The notes below the pieces were generated by a model. It saw nothing but the letters and a program-made list of their open reading frames with translations. It was not told the DNA's origin and ran no database searches. A DNA stretch of 64,000 nt from assembly GCA_001829315.1 (NCBI GenBank), contig MIAY01000034.1, positions 28,845-92,844 of the forward strand. Reading direction: 5' to 3'. The translations under genes and the position numbers were made by a program. The stretch is from Spirochaetes bacterium GWE1_32_154. Its GTDB lineage: Bacteria > Spirochaetota > GWE2-31-10. Below are positions 40,365-49,182 of the stretch, piece after piece; within the stretch, counting starts at the first letter, position 1; every line of letters starts with the position of its first letter.

Positions 40365-41216
40365 TTAAAGATTTCCAGGTACAGTTAATGTATAATTTAA
40401 ACCATCATTGTTGTCCCAGTAGGTAACACCATTGACATCATATGCAATAGCAAACTGCAAAGAAGTGATATCCAATGCAAGAAGACTGTTGATTGTCCAC
40501 AATTCATCAGAACCAGTCAGTGATTTACTGAAAGAAAGTGGCTGTGTATATGTAGTTGTCCAGTTATCAGTTGAACATACAAGTGTTACTTTTTTCGTAA
40601 AATTGAGGTTTTTTATTACTACAGAATAGTTTAATGAGTTAGCATACGCGGGCCATTGGTTTTTGTATGCGTTAGCTTCATAGAGTTTTACATTTAACGT
40701 GCCAAGAATTACTTCAGAATATGTAGGATTACTTCCGGATGTGGATATTTTATAATTAGATCCGTTATTATTATCCCAGTATGTTTTTCCGCCGACAGTA
40801 TATTTAATAGCAAATTCACAAGCAGCACTTGTCCATAATCCTGTATTAGGAACGGTAAAAGCTTTAAAATTAAAATGCCATATTTCGCTTGTTGTGTCCT
40901 TCATTTTTACAAATCCGGCTTTGACTGTTTTCCATGCTCCGCCTTCTACCGAGTAATGGATTTCAACATCTTTTGTGAAAGCGATATTTAGTAATTCAAC
41001 GTCGCCTTCGATGACACCTTCATTAAATGCACTTCCTAAATTAATAATGCGCTGTTTTGCTATTTGTAAAGCTACAGGTTTTGCCAAAGTTACAATAGCT
41101 TCTGACTTTGTAAGTGAATTATCTTTAGTTGATGCATCAGTTGCAGTTTCTGTAACCGCACATCCGGTTAAAAATAATGCGATGCAGAGTGAGAGAATAA
41201 TTGACATTTTTTTCAT
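40365..41216 (-). CDS. Lipoprotein with two CBM21-like starch-binding modules
   Basis: LFLTGCAVTE lipobox; two repeats ending FAIKYTVGGKTYWDNNNGSNYKI and FAIAYDVNGVTYWDNNDGLNYTL, each with an upstream 'F.K.V.....G.W.T' block, the CBM21 hallmark. Confidence 0.8.
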   Translation of the reverse strand: MKKMSIILSLCIALFLTGCAVTETATDASTKDNSLTKSEAIVTLAKPVALQIAKQRIINLGSAFNEGVIEGDVELLNIAFTKDVEIHYSVEGGAWKTVKAGFVKMKDTTSEIWHFNFKAFTVPNTGLWTSAACEFAIKYTVGGKTYWDNNNGSNYKISTSGSNPTYSEVILGTLNVKLYEANAYKNQWPAYANSLNYSVVIKNLNFTKKVTLVCSTDNWTTTYTQPLSFSKSLTGSDELWTINSLLALDITSLQFAIAYDVNGVTYWDNNDGLNYTLTVPGNL

Positions 41217-41434
41217 AAGAATATCCTTAAAATTATTATTGAAATTATTAATACTATTTGAATAATCAGTTGTCAATAGGAGTTTTTTTATGAAACGCTG
41301 TAAGCCGGGTAAAAGATTTATTGATTGAAAATGATACAATATATTATAAATTATCGGGAAATTGTTGATAAAAAATTGTTTTTCATTATACTATATAGTA
41401 GAATATTTTAAACTTAATTTAATGGAGATGAATT

Positions 41435-41932
41435 ATGAGAAAGATGTTACAATGTATACTGTTAATAACTGCTCTTGGTATGATGAACAGCTGTATTATT
41501 CTGGGTGATAGTGCCACTGATAAGCTTATTAATGCGGGCGGGTTGACTATCGAAGTGGATAAGACTTCTGCAACTACTGTCGGATATACTAGTAATAGTA
41601 TATACATTTACAATATTACCGGTGAGGCAATAAAAACTGTTCAGGTTGCCGTTGCTGAGGACACAACAAGTATTGGTGATTCACCTATATTCGATGACCA
41701 TGATCCGGGCGCTGAACCTGACTGGACTAAAGTAGATCCTCTTACTCGTATTGATGCCCCGACTAGAACAGATATTCCACAAAATACAGCTGCGAGTTTA
41801 GCTATGTCAACTACCTTAAATGGATTTACTTGCTTTTTCAAGATAACTGCTGATAGTGGTAAATATGTGGTTTTTGCCCTGATACAGGAAAATAACAATG
41901 TTTGGAGAGTTCAGGTTAGAAAAGCAGAATAA
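41435..41932 (+). CDS. Small hypothetical lipoprotein
   Basis: MRKMLQCILLITALGMMNSCIILGD lipobox; RBS ggagatg. Confidence 0.7.
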   Translation: MRKMLQCILLITALGMMNSCIILGDSATDKLINAGGLTIEVDKTSATTVGYTSNSIYIYNITGEAIKTVQVAVAEDTTSIGDSPIFDDHDPGAEPDWTKVDPLTRIDAPTRTDIPQNTAASLAMSTTLNGFTCFFKITADSGKYVVFALIQENNNVWRVQVRKAE

Positions 41933-41943
41933 GGGGAGAAAAA

Positions 41944-42633
41944 ATGAAAAAGATAACTTTAGCAATTTGTTTACTTGTACTGTCACTATCACTTAATGCT
42001 CAGACAATAGTACGAACTCAGGTTTCATCAAACCCGTCGGGAGCTACTTTTGCCGTAGATGGTAATGTTATCGGACAAACCCCGATGCAGTTTCGAATGA
42101 GAGACGGCCAGGCATATCAGGTTGTTTTTACTTTAGCGGGGTACAAAACCCTTACGGTTATACATACCGGTGGTAAAGGTGATGTAAATGTTAATCTTGA
42201 ATCTGAAATTACCAATTTTAATTTCAACATTAAAGGAAATGTTGCCGGGGCTGATGTGTATCTTAATGAACAGCCGTCTGGTAAAATACCGATGAATATC
42301 GCTGTAAAACCGGGAAGCTATACTGTAAAAGTTGTTGCTCCGGGATATAAAACAGCATACCAGTCTGTACAGATCAGCTCAAATAACTCGATATTTGTGC
42401 AGATGGAACAGGAAAAATTCATCAAACTGACTATTCCACCGAGAAGTCAGGTCTGGATAAATGGTGCTGAACATGGGACTAAGGGGCAGAATAACAGTTT
42501 TACAACTCTGATGATCAGTGCTCCTGCCGGATCAACGGGGGCAAATGTAAAAGTAAAATATTATGATCTTATCGTGGAAAAATACATAGAGTTTTCGACT
42601 CAGAATGTCGTATTCGGGGCTGATTTAAAATAA
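41944..42633 (+). CDS. PEGA-domain exported protein
   Basis: VSSNPSGATFAVDGNVIGQTPMQFRMRDGQAYQVVFTLAGYKT and a second VYLNEQPSGKIPMNIAVKPGSYTVKVVAPGYKT repeat. Confidence 0.88.
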   Translation: MKKITLAICLLVLSLSLNAQTIVRTQVSSNPSGATFAVDGNVIGQTPMQFRMRDGQAYQVVFTLAGYKTLTVIHTGGKGDVNVNLESEITNFNFNIKGNVAGADVYLNEQPSGKIPMNIAVKPGSYTVKVVAPGYKTAYQSVQISSNNSIFVQMEQEKFIKLTIPPRSQVWINGAEHGTKGQNNSFTTLMISAPAGSTGANVKVKYYDLIVEKYIEFSTQNVVFGADLK

Positions 42634-42653
42634 TTGAGCCATTATGTTATAAG

Positions 42654-42690
42654 GAGAGTTCAGTAATTTTCTGAACTCTCTATTTTTTAT
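42654..42690 (+). terminator. Rho-independent terminator
   Basis: GAGAGTTCAG-TAATTTT-CTGAACTCTC followed by TATTTTTTAT. Confidence 0.85.
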
Positions 42691-43070
42691 ATCACCAATT
42701 GTAATCATGCAATACAACATAAACAATTCACAAACCTCTGTGTCTTCTAGCAAAGCCCCTTGTTCGGCGGATGCTTTTGTGGTGGAAAATCTTAGGAATT
42801 GTTAACCACAGATGAACGCCGATAAATGCAGTCAGGATAAAGATAATTTATCTTTGGGCAGAGGGTATTTGGTGATTCAATGAAATTATGGAATCCAATG
42901 GAAGAGATTTTAGGAATTTTTCACGCAGAGTTTGTGAGTTCGCAGAGATCGGATGTTAGGATTGGTTTGTGAATCTGCTATAACGATTTTCTTAAACTCA
43001 ATGTCTTAGTTGTTTCTACTTGATTGTACTCATATAGAGTTCACTTATTATCATTTTTTAGATGTACCTT

Positions 43071-44048
43071 TTATCGTGTGCTTGCCCGATTTAACCGGTC
43101 TTCGATAGCTCTGCCGAGCCCTGTTTCCGGTACGCTAATCGCATAGATTGTTTTAATATCAGACTCTTCCATATCATGTAAAATATCAAATAGTTTTGAA
43201 GCCGCTTCTATAAGATTGCCGCTTTCTGACAAAAAGAATGTTTCTTTAAATGACAATTCGCTGTATTTTTTGTTAAAGTACAAAACTCCCGCATCAGATA
43301 AATCAATTCCCTGTAATTCATCAGGATGTGAAAAACGAAACAAAGGTTTTGTAGGCGAATAATGTTTCTTTATCTGCCCCGGGGATTTAAACTTCAGCTT
43401 GTTGATATTTGAGTAATATTCAAGTGAACAACCAAGTACCGATTCTATATCCTCAATTGCAAGAGAGCCATATCTGAGAATTTGCGGAATCGGTGTTGAA
43501 ATATCGATGACGGTTGATTCAATACCAAACGTTGCGTTTCCGCCGTCAATTATGGCATCAATGTTTTTTCCTATTGTGTCAATAACATGAGAGGCTCTTG
43601 TCGGGCTTATATATCCGAACGGGTTGGCACTTGGTGCTGCAATTGCACCGGTACTGTATTCAATAAGTTTAAGCGCAATATCATTGTCAGGCATTCTGAT
43701 TGCAACGGTATCAAGTCCGCCTGTAATCAGATCGGGTACTATATCTTTTTTAGGCAGTATGATTGTTAACGGTCCCGGCCAGAATGCTTTTGTCAATGTG
43801 TTAAACAGGTCGCTATTGGGTATAAAAGCAAGTTTTTCAACAGTTTCGATAGTGGATACGTGACATATTAAGGGGTCGAAATGAGGTCTTTTTTTTACCT
43901 GAAACACTTTTGCGATTGCAGTTGTATTAAAAACATCGGCACCAAGTCCATAGACAGTTTCTGTCGGGAATGAAACAAGCCCGCCATTTTGTATAATTAA
44001 TGCGGCTTTTTTTATATCGTCTACGGTCGGGTTTTGAAATAATACCAT
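43071..44048 (-). CDS. L-threonylcarbamoyladenylate synthase (Sua5/YwlC type)
   Basis: GGLVSFPTETVYGLGADVFN, RPHFDPLICHVS, WPGPLTIILPK, APSANPFGYISPT plus C-terminal Sua5 domain. Start set to 44048. Confidence 0.95.
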   Translation of the reverse strand: MVLFQNPTVDDIKKAALIIQNGGLVSFPTETVYGLGADVFNTTAIAKVFQVKKRPHFDPLICHVSTIETVEKLAFIPNSDLFNTLTKAFWPGPLTIILPKKDIVPDLITGGLDTVAIRMPDNDIALKLIEYSTGAIAAPSANPFGYISPTRASHVIDTIGKNIDAIIDGGNATFGIESTVIDISTPIPQILRYGSLAIEDIESVLGCSLEYYSNINKLKFKSPGQIKKHYSPTKPLFRFSHPDELQGIDLSDAGVLYFNKKYSELSFKETFFLSESGNLIEAASKLFDILHDMEESDIKTIYAISVPETGLGRAIEDRLNRASTR

Positions 44049-44131
44049 CTGTGTTTTCCTGTTGAATTGATGATTAAGTGTACCATACGATATCATTTAT
44101 GTAAAGGTACTTCTAAATAGATGGAGGTATA

Positions 44132-46273
44132 TTATTTAAGGCTGTTTGAGAAACGGGATAGTTGTTGTATAAATGTATTCGTAGTTTTTTTGAGGGTTAA
44201 CAGGAAATCATTTTCATCAATTGAGCCAATAACTTCGATCATTTCTTCCTTTGAACTATACGTGATATTTCTAAACGGGTCTTCATAATCTTTTTGTCTT
44301 GATGAATAGGAGTTGTTGTATATTTCCTGTGCAACTTCTGATACAATTGAAATCAGGTCATTTATTTCCTTTTCGGTGAAATCAATAAACGATTTATTAT
44401 ATATTTTTTCAATGACAAATAAACTGTATCGTGTTTTGTCGATTGAATATTCTGAATGGCATATATTATAATACTCATGAATTGATTCCCAACTGGATAT
44501 GAAACCTTTTTTAATTGATGAAATAAGATTTTTGACTTTATCAGCAGGAATCAATTGTCCACCGATATTATCCCATTGTGTATATGGTGTATTTTTATTG
44601 ATATCCTGTATGGTTTTGAAAGAAAACTCAATCGTATTTGAATCAAAATAATCAATGAGTGTTTTTAAGGCAAAATACAAAGCCATTTTTCTATATTGAA
44701 TATATGCTTGTGATGGTTTTACTATAGTTGCTCCAAATTTTTTCATACATTCAGTATCAACCAGTGTCAGCTCGTTACTTTTTTCTGAAAGCAAATAACC
44801 TGTAATTTCATCATCGTTATAAGTAGAGTTGTATTGTAATGATGTCAGTGTTTTAATTCTATCCATTGCTTTAAGAATTTCAGAAACTGTATCAGGGGCA
44901 AGGAAATCAGTTTCGATATGTTGTACTTTAATTTTTCTTTTATCCCGCAACTTAAACTTATAGCTATTTCGTGCCATAGCATACATGTTGTACATAAACC
45001 AGTATCCGGGCATTATATTAATCGATTCATTTTTTGAGTCTGTAAAAACCAGTGAGAAAGGGTATGAAATATGTAATTCCTGCTGATAACTGCCTTTGGC
45101 AATTAAACAGAAACTTGCAAATACACTGTTGTGTTTAAAATCGGTGCATAAACCCGGCCAGAAACCGCGACCGGCTATGATTTCACCATCAGGACTTCGT
45201 GAATTATGGTTTGAGCCTATTGTAGCGCCGGCAGCAATATTTGACTGCCCCATAACCGTTGAAGCAATAAGAAATGAAGTGTTGTGATGTTGTTCATGGT
45301 ATGGAAACAGTAAGTTATTAAGTATTTCACAGCATGAAACAGTTGAGTTATCACCTAAAACAGAGTTGATTACCCTGGCACCGTACTTAATCTGACAATT
45401 TCTGCCTATAACAAATCGAACTGCCACAGCCTGGTAAAATGCTTTGGAACCAAAACCCATTATACCATTAACCAGTTCAACACCTTCACCAATTTGTGAT
45501 GGTTCTTCGGCTGATGAGTGAATTGTAATGTTTTTGAGTTTTGACGCACCTTTGATATAAGCGTTTGCCCCGATTTTAGCATCTTTAATGATGAGGCTGT
45601 TTTTTATGACTGTATTATCACCAATAAAACCATATTCGCCTCTTTTTTTATCATACTGAGAGTCAGTTATTTCTAAAAGTTTATTTTGAAAAACACTATC
45701 ATCTCTATGTCGTGACCAAAGATACGCGTCACTGCAAATCATCGTGTCAAAAGGAATTATAGCCCGGCCACCATTTTCATTGGCTACTTCTAATCGGACT
45801 CTGTCATTTTCATCTTCACCTTCTTTGATAATACCATTACCAAATTTCGGGTGCTCACTGGTATTGATTTCAGCGACATTAAAAAGTATTACATTAGCGC
45901 CTGTAACATAGTTTGACATATATTTAACATTGGTAACAGAACAATTATCTCCTATAACAGAGGATATTATTAAGGAGTTATTTATACCGGTATCAAGTAT
46001 TAAGTCATGAAATTTAAGGACTCCTTTTGAAAGGTTTCCTATGATAACTGTACCATGAAATTGAGAGTTGTGAATTAAGTCAGGATCAAAGAACTCAGAA
46101 ACAAAAATAGATTTCCATTCTGAACATTTATTATTGTTGTTTTTTAAAACTCTGATTTCATTTGAAGTTAATGTTCTTTTGTTAATGAGAAATTTATCAA
46201 TAAAACCTGATTTTATATATTTTTCAGAAAATTCATATATTGATTTATTTTCGTAAAATTGAACTTGTGACAC
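44132..46273 (-). CDS. DUF4954-family left-handed beta-helix (hexapeptide) protein
   Basis: Hexapeptide repeats (IGDNTVIKNSLIIKDAKIGANAYI) and NSRSPDGEIIAGRGFWPGLCTDFKHNSVFASF. Confidence 0.8.
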   Translation of the reverse strand: MSQVQFYENKSIYEFSEKYIKSGFIDKFLINKRTLTSNEIRVLKNNNNKCSEWKSIFVSEFFDPDLIHNSQFHGTVIIGNLSKGVLKFHDLILDTGINNSLIISSVIGDNCSVTNVKYMSNYVTGANVILFNVAEINTSEHPKFGNGIIKEGEDENDRVRLEVANENGGRAIIPFDTMICSDAYLWSRHRDDSVFQNKLLEITDSQYDKKRGEYGFIGDNTVIKNSLIIKDAKIGANAYIKGASKLKNITIHSSAEEPSQIGEGVELVNGIMGFGSKAFYQAVAVRFVIGRNCQIKYGARVINSVLGDNSTVSCCEILNNLLFPYHEQHHNTSFLIASTVMGQSNIAAGATIGSNHNSRSPDGEIIAGRGFWPGLCTDFKHNSVFASFCLIAKGSYQQELHISYPFSLVFTDSKNESINIMPGYWFMYNMYAMARNSYKFKLRDKRKIKVQHIETDFLAPDTVSEILKAMDRIKTLTSLQYNSTYNDDEITGYLLSEKSNELTLVDTECMKKFGATIVKPSQAYIQYRKMALYFALKTLIDYFDSNTIEFSFKTIQDINKNTPYTQWDNIGGQLIPADKVKNLISSIKKGFISSWESIHEYYNICHSEYSIDKTRYSLFVIEKIYNKSFIDFTEKEINDLISIVSEVAQEIYNNSYSSRQKDYEDPFRNITYSSKEEMIEVIGSIDENDFLLTLKKTTNTFIQQLSRFSNSLK

Positions 46274-46288
46274 TCAGTTCCCCTGGAA

Positions 46289-47437
46289 TTAATCATTCAT
46301 AATATCTTCATAGACAATAACCTGATCCCGACCGTTTTCTTTAGCAAAGTAAAGTGCCTGATCAGCACGATTTATAATATCTTCATTTGTTGTATCGCTA
46401 ATTCTAAACTCAGAGATACCAATGCTTATTGTTACTCTAAATGTTTTACCATCATCAGAGGTGAAATCAAGGTTTTTGATTTGTTTTCTTAATCTTTCAG
46501 CAGGAATTTTAGCGTGAAAAATATTTGTTTCTGGAAGCATAATAACGAACTCTTCTCCGCCATATCGTGCTATAGTATCGTTTTCGCGGAATATTTCTTT
46601 AGAGTTTAAGATTTTACCCAATTCTTTTAATACTTCATCACCTTTTAAGTGGCCATAGGTGTCATTAATATATTTAAAGTGATCAATATCGAGAATAATA
46701 CAACAGTAATTACCATAATGATCAAAGAAACAACCATGTGGTTTGTGAAGTATCGTCAGTTTCTTTTGTAATGGTTCAGCACTTTCGGAAATAGTAGTAT
46801 TTGATTCATGGATTCTCCAGTGCTCGCGGAGTGTTCTTTTTCGTTCTGATTCAAGTGCGTCAAAAAAAGCCCGTCTGTTTAATACATTTGTTAAATAATC
46901 AGTTTTACTGAGTTTAGTCAGTTCCTGATTTAAATTTAATATTTCATTCCTTTGATCTTCAATTATTTGTGCATTTACAATAGTTTGAAAGGCATCTATT
47001 ATATAGGAATTGATTCTACCGATATAATGGAGTTTTTCAAATATAGCTTTAACAAAAAGTTTAAAATATGATGAATAGTGTTTTTCAATTTTCTCGGGAA
47101 GTATGTAATAAAATGAATCCATTTTAATGATATTTTCTTCTTCCTCAATGGTTAGTGGTGAATTTGTCAGAAATAATATATATGGGAATGAAAAATTAAA
47201 TGAGTTAATAAAAAAATTCATGAATTTCTTTTTTTTATCTTCATCGAGCTGGTCAATTCTTACAATAAACAGATTATGCTCTTTAATTTTGTCAAGATTT
47301 GTAGTATTGATAGTTTTAATATCATCTAATGATATTGGAATAAATTGTATTAACGGTTCATTGAATTGAATAGCTTCAAGATTTGGTTCAAGACCGTCTT
47401 TTAAAATAAAAACATTATTGATTACATTTTTTATCAT
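46289..47437 (-). CDS. Diguanylate cyclase (GGEEF)
   Basis: KTDYLTNVLNRRAFFDAL...CIILDIDHFKYINDTYGHLKGDEVLKELG...ARYGGEEFVIMLPET. Confidence 0.93.
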   Translation of the reverse strand: MIKNVINNVFILKDGLEPNLEAIQFNEPLIQFIPISLDDIKTINTTNLDKIKEHNLFIVRIDQLDEDKKKKFMNFFINSFNFSFPYILFLTNSPLTIEEEENIIKMDSFYYILPEKIEKHYSSYFKLFVKAIFEKLHYIGRINSYIIDAFQTIVNAQIIEDQRNEILNLNQELTKLSKTDYLTNVLNRRAFFDALESERKRTLREHWRIHESNTTISESAEPLQKKLTILHKPHGCFFDHYGNYCCIILDIDHFKYINDTYGHLKGDEVLKELGKILNSKEIFRENDTIARYGGEEFVIMLPETNIFHAKIPAERLRKQIKNLDFTSDDGKTFRVTISIGISEFRISDTTNEDIINRADQALYFAKENGRDQVIVYEDIMND

Positions 47438-47504
47438 GATTATTTATACAATCAGAAAGAATAAAAGTCAACAGACAGGGGCTTAAATAACGCATTTTTT
47501 TTAT

Positions 47505-47540
47505 GTTTCTGCAGAATAACATACGTTATTCTGCAGAAAC
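47505..47540. repeat. Perfect 36-bp palindrome (16-bp stem, ATAC loop)
   Basis: GTTTCTGCAGAATAAC-ATAC-GTTATTCTGCAGAAAC; no U-tract in the direction of the flanking genes. Confidence 0.85.
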
Positions 47541-47556
47541 AGGTATTAATTGACTA

Positions 47557-47967
47557 TTAAAAAGCTATAGTTACTTTTCCATCTACTTTTACATCACCGT
47601 TTTGATCTTCAATATGAACTTTACAATCGATTAGTTTTGCACCATCTTTTTCATATTTCTTTTTTACAATGCCCTTTGCCGTTAAAATATCACCGGGTTT
47701 TGCCATGCTTTTAAAAGTAACCGAGTATTTTCTGATCGGTTTAATACCGGCAAATGATGAAATCATCTGGCCTAATATCCCCATTGATAACATACCATGG
47801 GCAATTGTCCCGTCTAAACCGGCTTCTTTAGCAAATTCAGGAATAGTGTGAATCTGATTAAAATCACCCGAAGCACCGGCGTATTTAATAAGTTGTAATT
47901 GCGTTACAGGTTCTTTTGTTAATGACGGTAATTCGTAGTTTTCTTCGATTTTATCCCACTCTATCAT
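47557..47967 (-). CDS. MaoC-like hotdog dehydratase (HadB-like)
   Basis: QLIKYAGASGDFNQIHTIPEFAKEAGLDGTIAHGMLSMGILGQMI: hydratase-2 motif (D...N..H). Confidence 0.9.
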   Translation of the reverse strand: MIEWDKIEENYELPSLTKEPVTQLQLIKYAGASGDFNQIHTIPEFAKEAGLDGTIAHGMLSMGILGQMISSFAGIKPIRKYSVTFKSMAKPGDILTAKGIVKKKYEKDGAKLIDCKVHIEDQNGDVKVDGKVTIAF

Positions 47968-48408
47968 TTAATTACCTCCTGGTACGACAATAGTCATTTT
48001 AGCGATTAAAACGGTTTCATCACCACGTTTATAAACCGACTTAAAAGTTACCATTTCCATTGCTGCTGAATCTCTCATAGATTCAACTGCAACCGTACCG
48101 GTAATAATATCACCGGGATAAATTGGTGCGAAATACTCATAATCTTCTTTTGCATGAAGAAGTCTTTTTATATTTATTCCCATTTCGGTCATTCTTTTCC
48201 AGATTTCAGGGTACCCCCAGAAATTTAAAACAGTAGGAAATGTTAAAGAAGCGGGTGTGTCTTTATATCCTTCTTTAATGGCAAATTCTTTATCAAAAAA
48301 CAAAGGATTATCATCTCCGATTGCAAGACAAAGTTCTTTTATTTTTGATCGATCAACTTCAAAATTATAACCGGGAAATTCTTTTCCCTGAAATGACATA
48401 TCAAGCAT
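47968..48408 (-). CDS. MaoC N-terminal-like dehydratase subunit (HadA-like)
   Basis: GKEFPGYNFEVDRSKIKELCLAIGDDNPLFFDKEFAIKEGYKDTPASLTFPTVLNFWG...LLHAKEDYEYFAPIYPGDIITG; abuts the HadB-like gene. Confidence 0.88.
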   Translation of the reverse strand: MLDMSFQGKEFPGYNFEVDRSKIKELCLAIGDDNPLFFDKEFAIKEGYKDTPASLTFPTVLNFWGYPEIWKRMTEMGINIKRLLHAKEDYEYFAPIYPGDIITGTVAVESMRDSAAMEMVTFKSVYKRGDETVLIAKMTIVVPGGN

Positions 48409-48420
48409 TGGATCTCCTTG

Positions 48421-49164
48421 TTATTTTAATAATAAACCACCGTCAACAACAAGTGTCTGACCGGTAATGTATTTTGACATATCTGATGCGAAGAAAGCAA
48501 CTGCATTTGCAATATCCTGTGCAGAACCCGCTCTTTCCATAGGAATCAATTTCATAAATTCTTCCTTAGCTTTATCAGATATTGCTTTAGTCATATCAGT
48601 ATCGATAAAACCTGGTGCAATTGCATTGATTGTGATATTTCTTTTTGCTAGTTCAACAGCCATTGATTTAGTAATACCAATTATACCTGCTTTTGATGCT
48701 GCATAATTTGCCTGTCCTGCATTACCCCTTACACCTACTATTGATGACATATTGACAATTTTACCATATTTTTCTTTCATCATCATAAGAGCAGCTTCTT
48801 TGGAAACTAAAAAAACACTTCGTAAATTAACATTAATAACGGCATCAAAATCATCGGCGCTCATTCTCATGGAAAGACCGTCTTTTGTTATACCTGCATT
48901 ATTTACACATATATCAAGTCTGCCGAATTTTTCGGCTATCGTTTTAAATAAAGATTTAACAACGTTTTCATCTGAAATGTCACCATAAAATGAAATAACT
49001 TCAACACCGAATTGAGACCCGATTTCTTTAGCAACTGTTTCAATTGCATTGCTTGTTGCTGTTATAATTAATTTTGCTCCGCCTGCAGCAAACGTTTCCG
49101 CAATTGCACGGCCAATACCTCTTGAAGCTCCGGTAACAAGAGCAATCTTATCTTTAAAATTCAT
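48421..49164 (-). CDS. fabG: 3-oxoacyl-ACP reductase
   Basis: ALVTGASRGIGRAIAETFA, NNAGITKDGL, YAASKAGIIGITKSMA, ITGQTLVVDGGL. Confidence 0.95.
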   Translation of the reverse strand: MNFKDKIALVTGASRGIGRAIAETFAAGGAKLIITATSNAIETVAKEIGSQFGVEVISFYGDISDENVVKSLFKTIAEKFGRLDICVNNAGITKDGLSMRMSADDFDAVINVNLRSVFLVSKEAALMMMKEKYGKIVNMSSIVGVRGNAGQANYAASKAGIIGITKSMAVELAKRNITINAIAPGFIDTDMTKAISDKAKEEFMKLIPMERAGSAQDIANAVAFFASDMSKYITGQTLVVDGGLLLK

Positions 49165-49182
49165 AGTTCACTCCCTCAATAA

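Noticed and set aside
46800-46930. Insertion between the first GGDEF helix and LDIDHFK in the second diguanylate cyclase as a novel domain
   Set aside because: Low-complexity loop with no recognisable motif; such insertions occur in this family.
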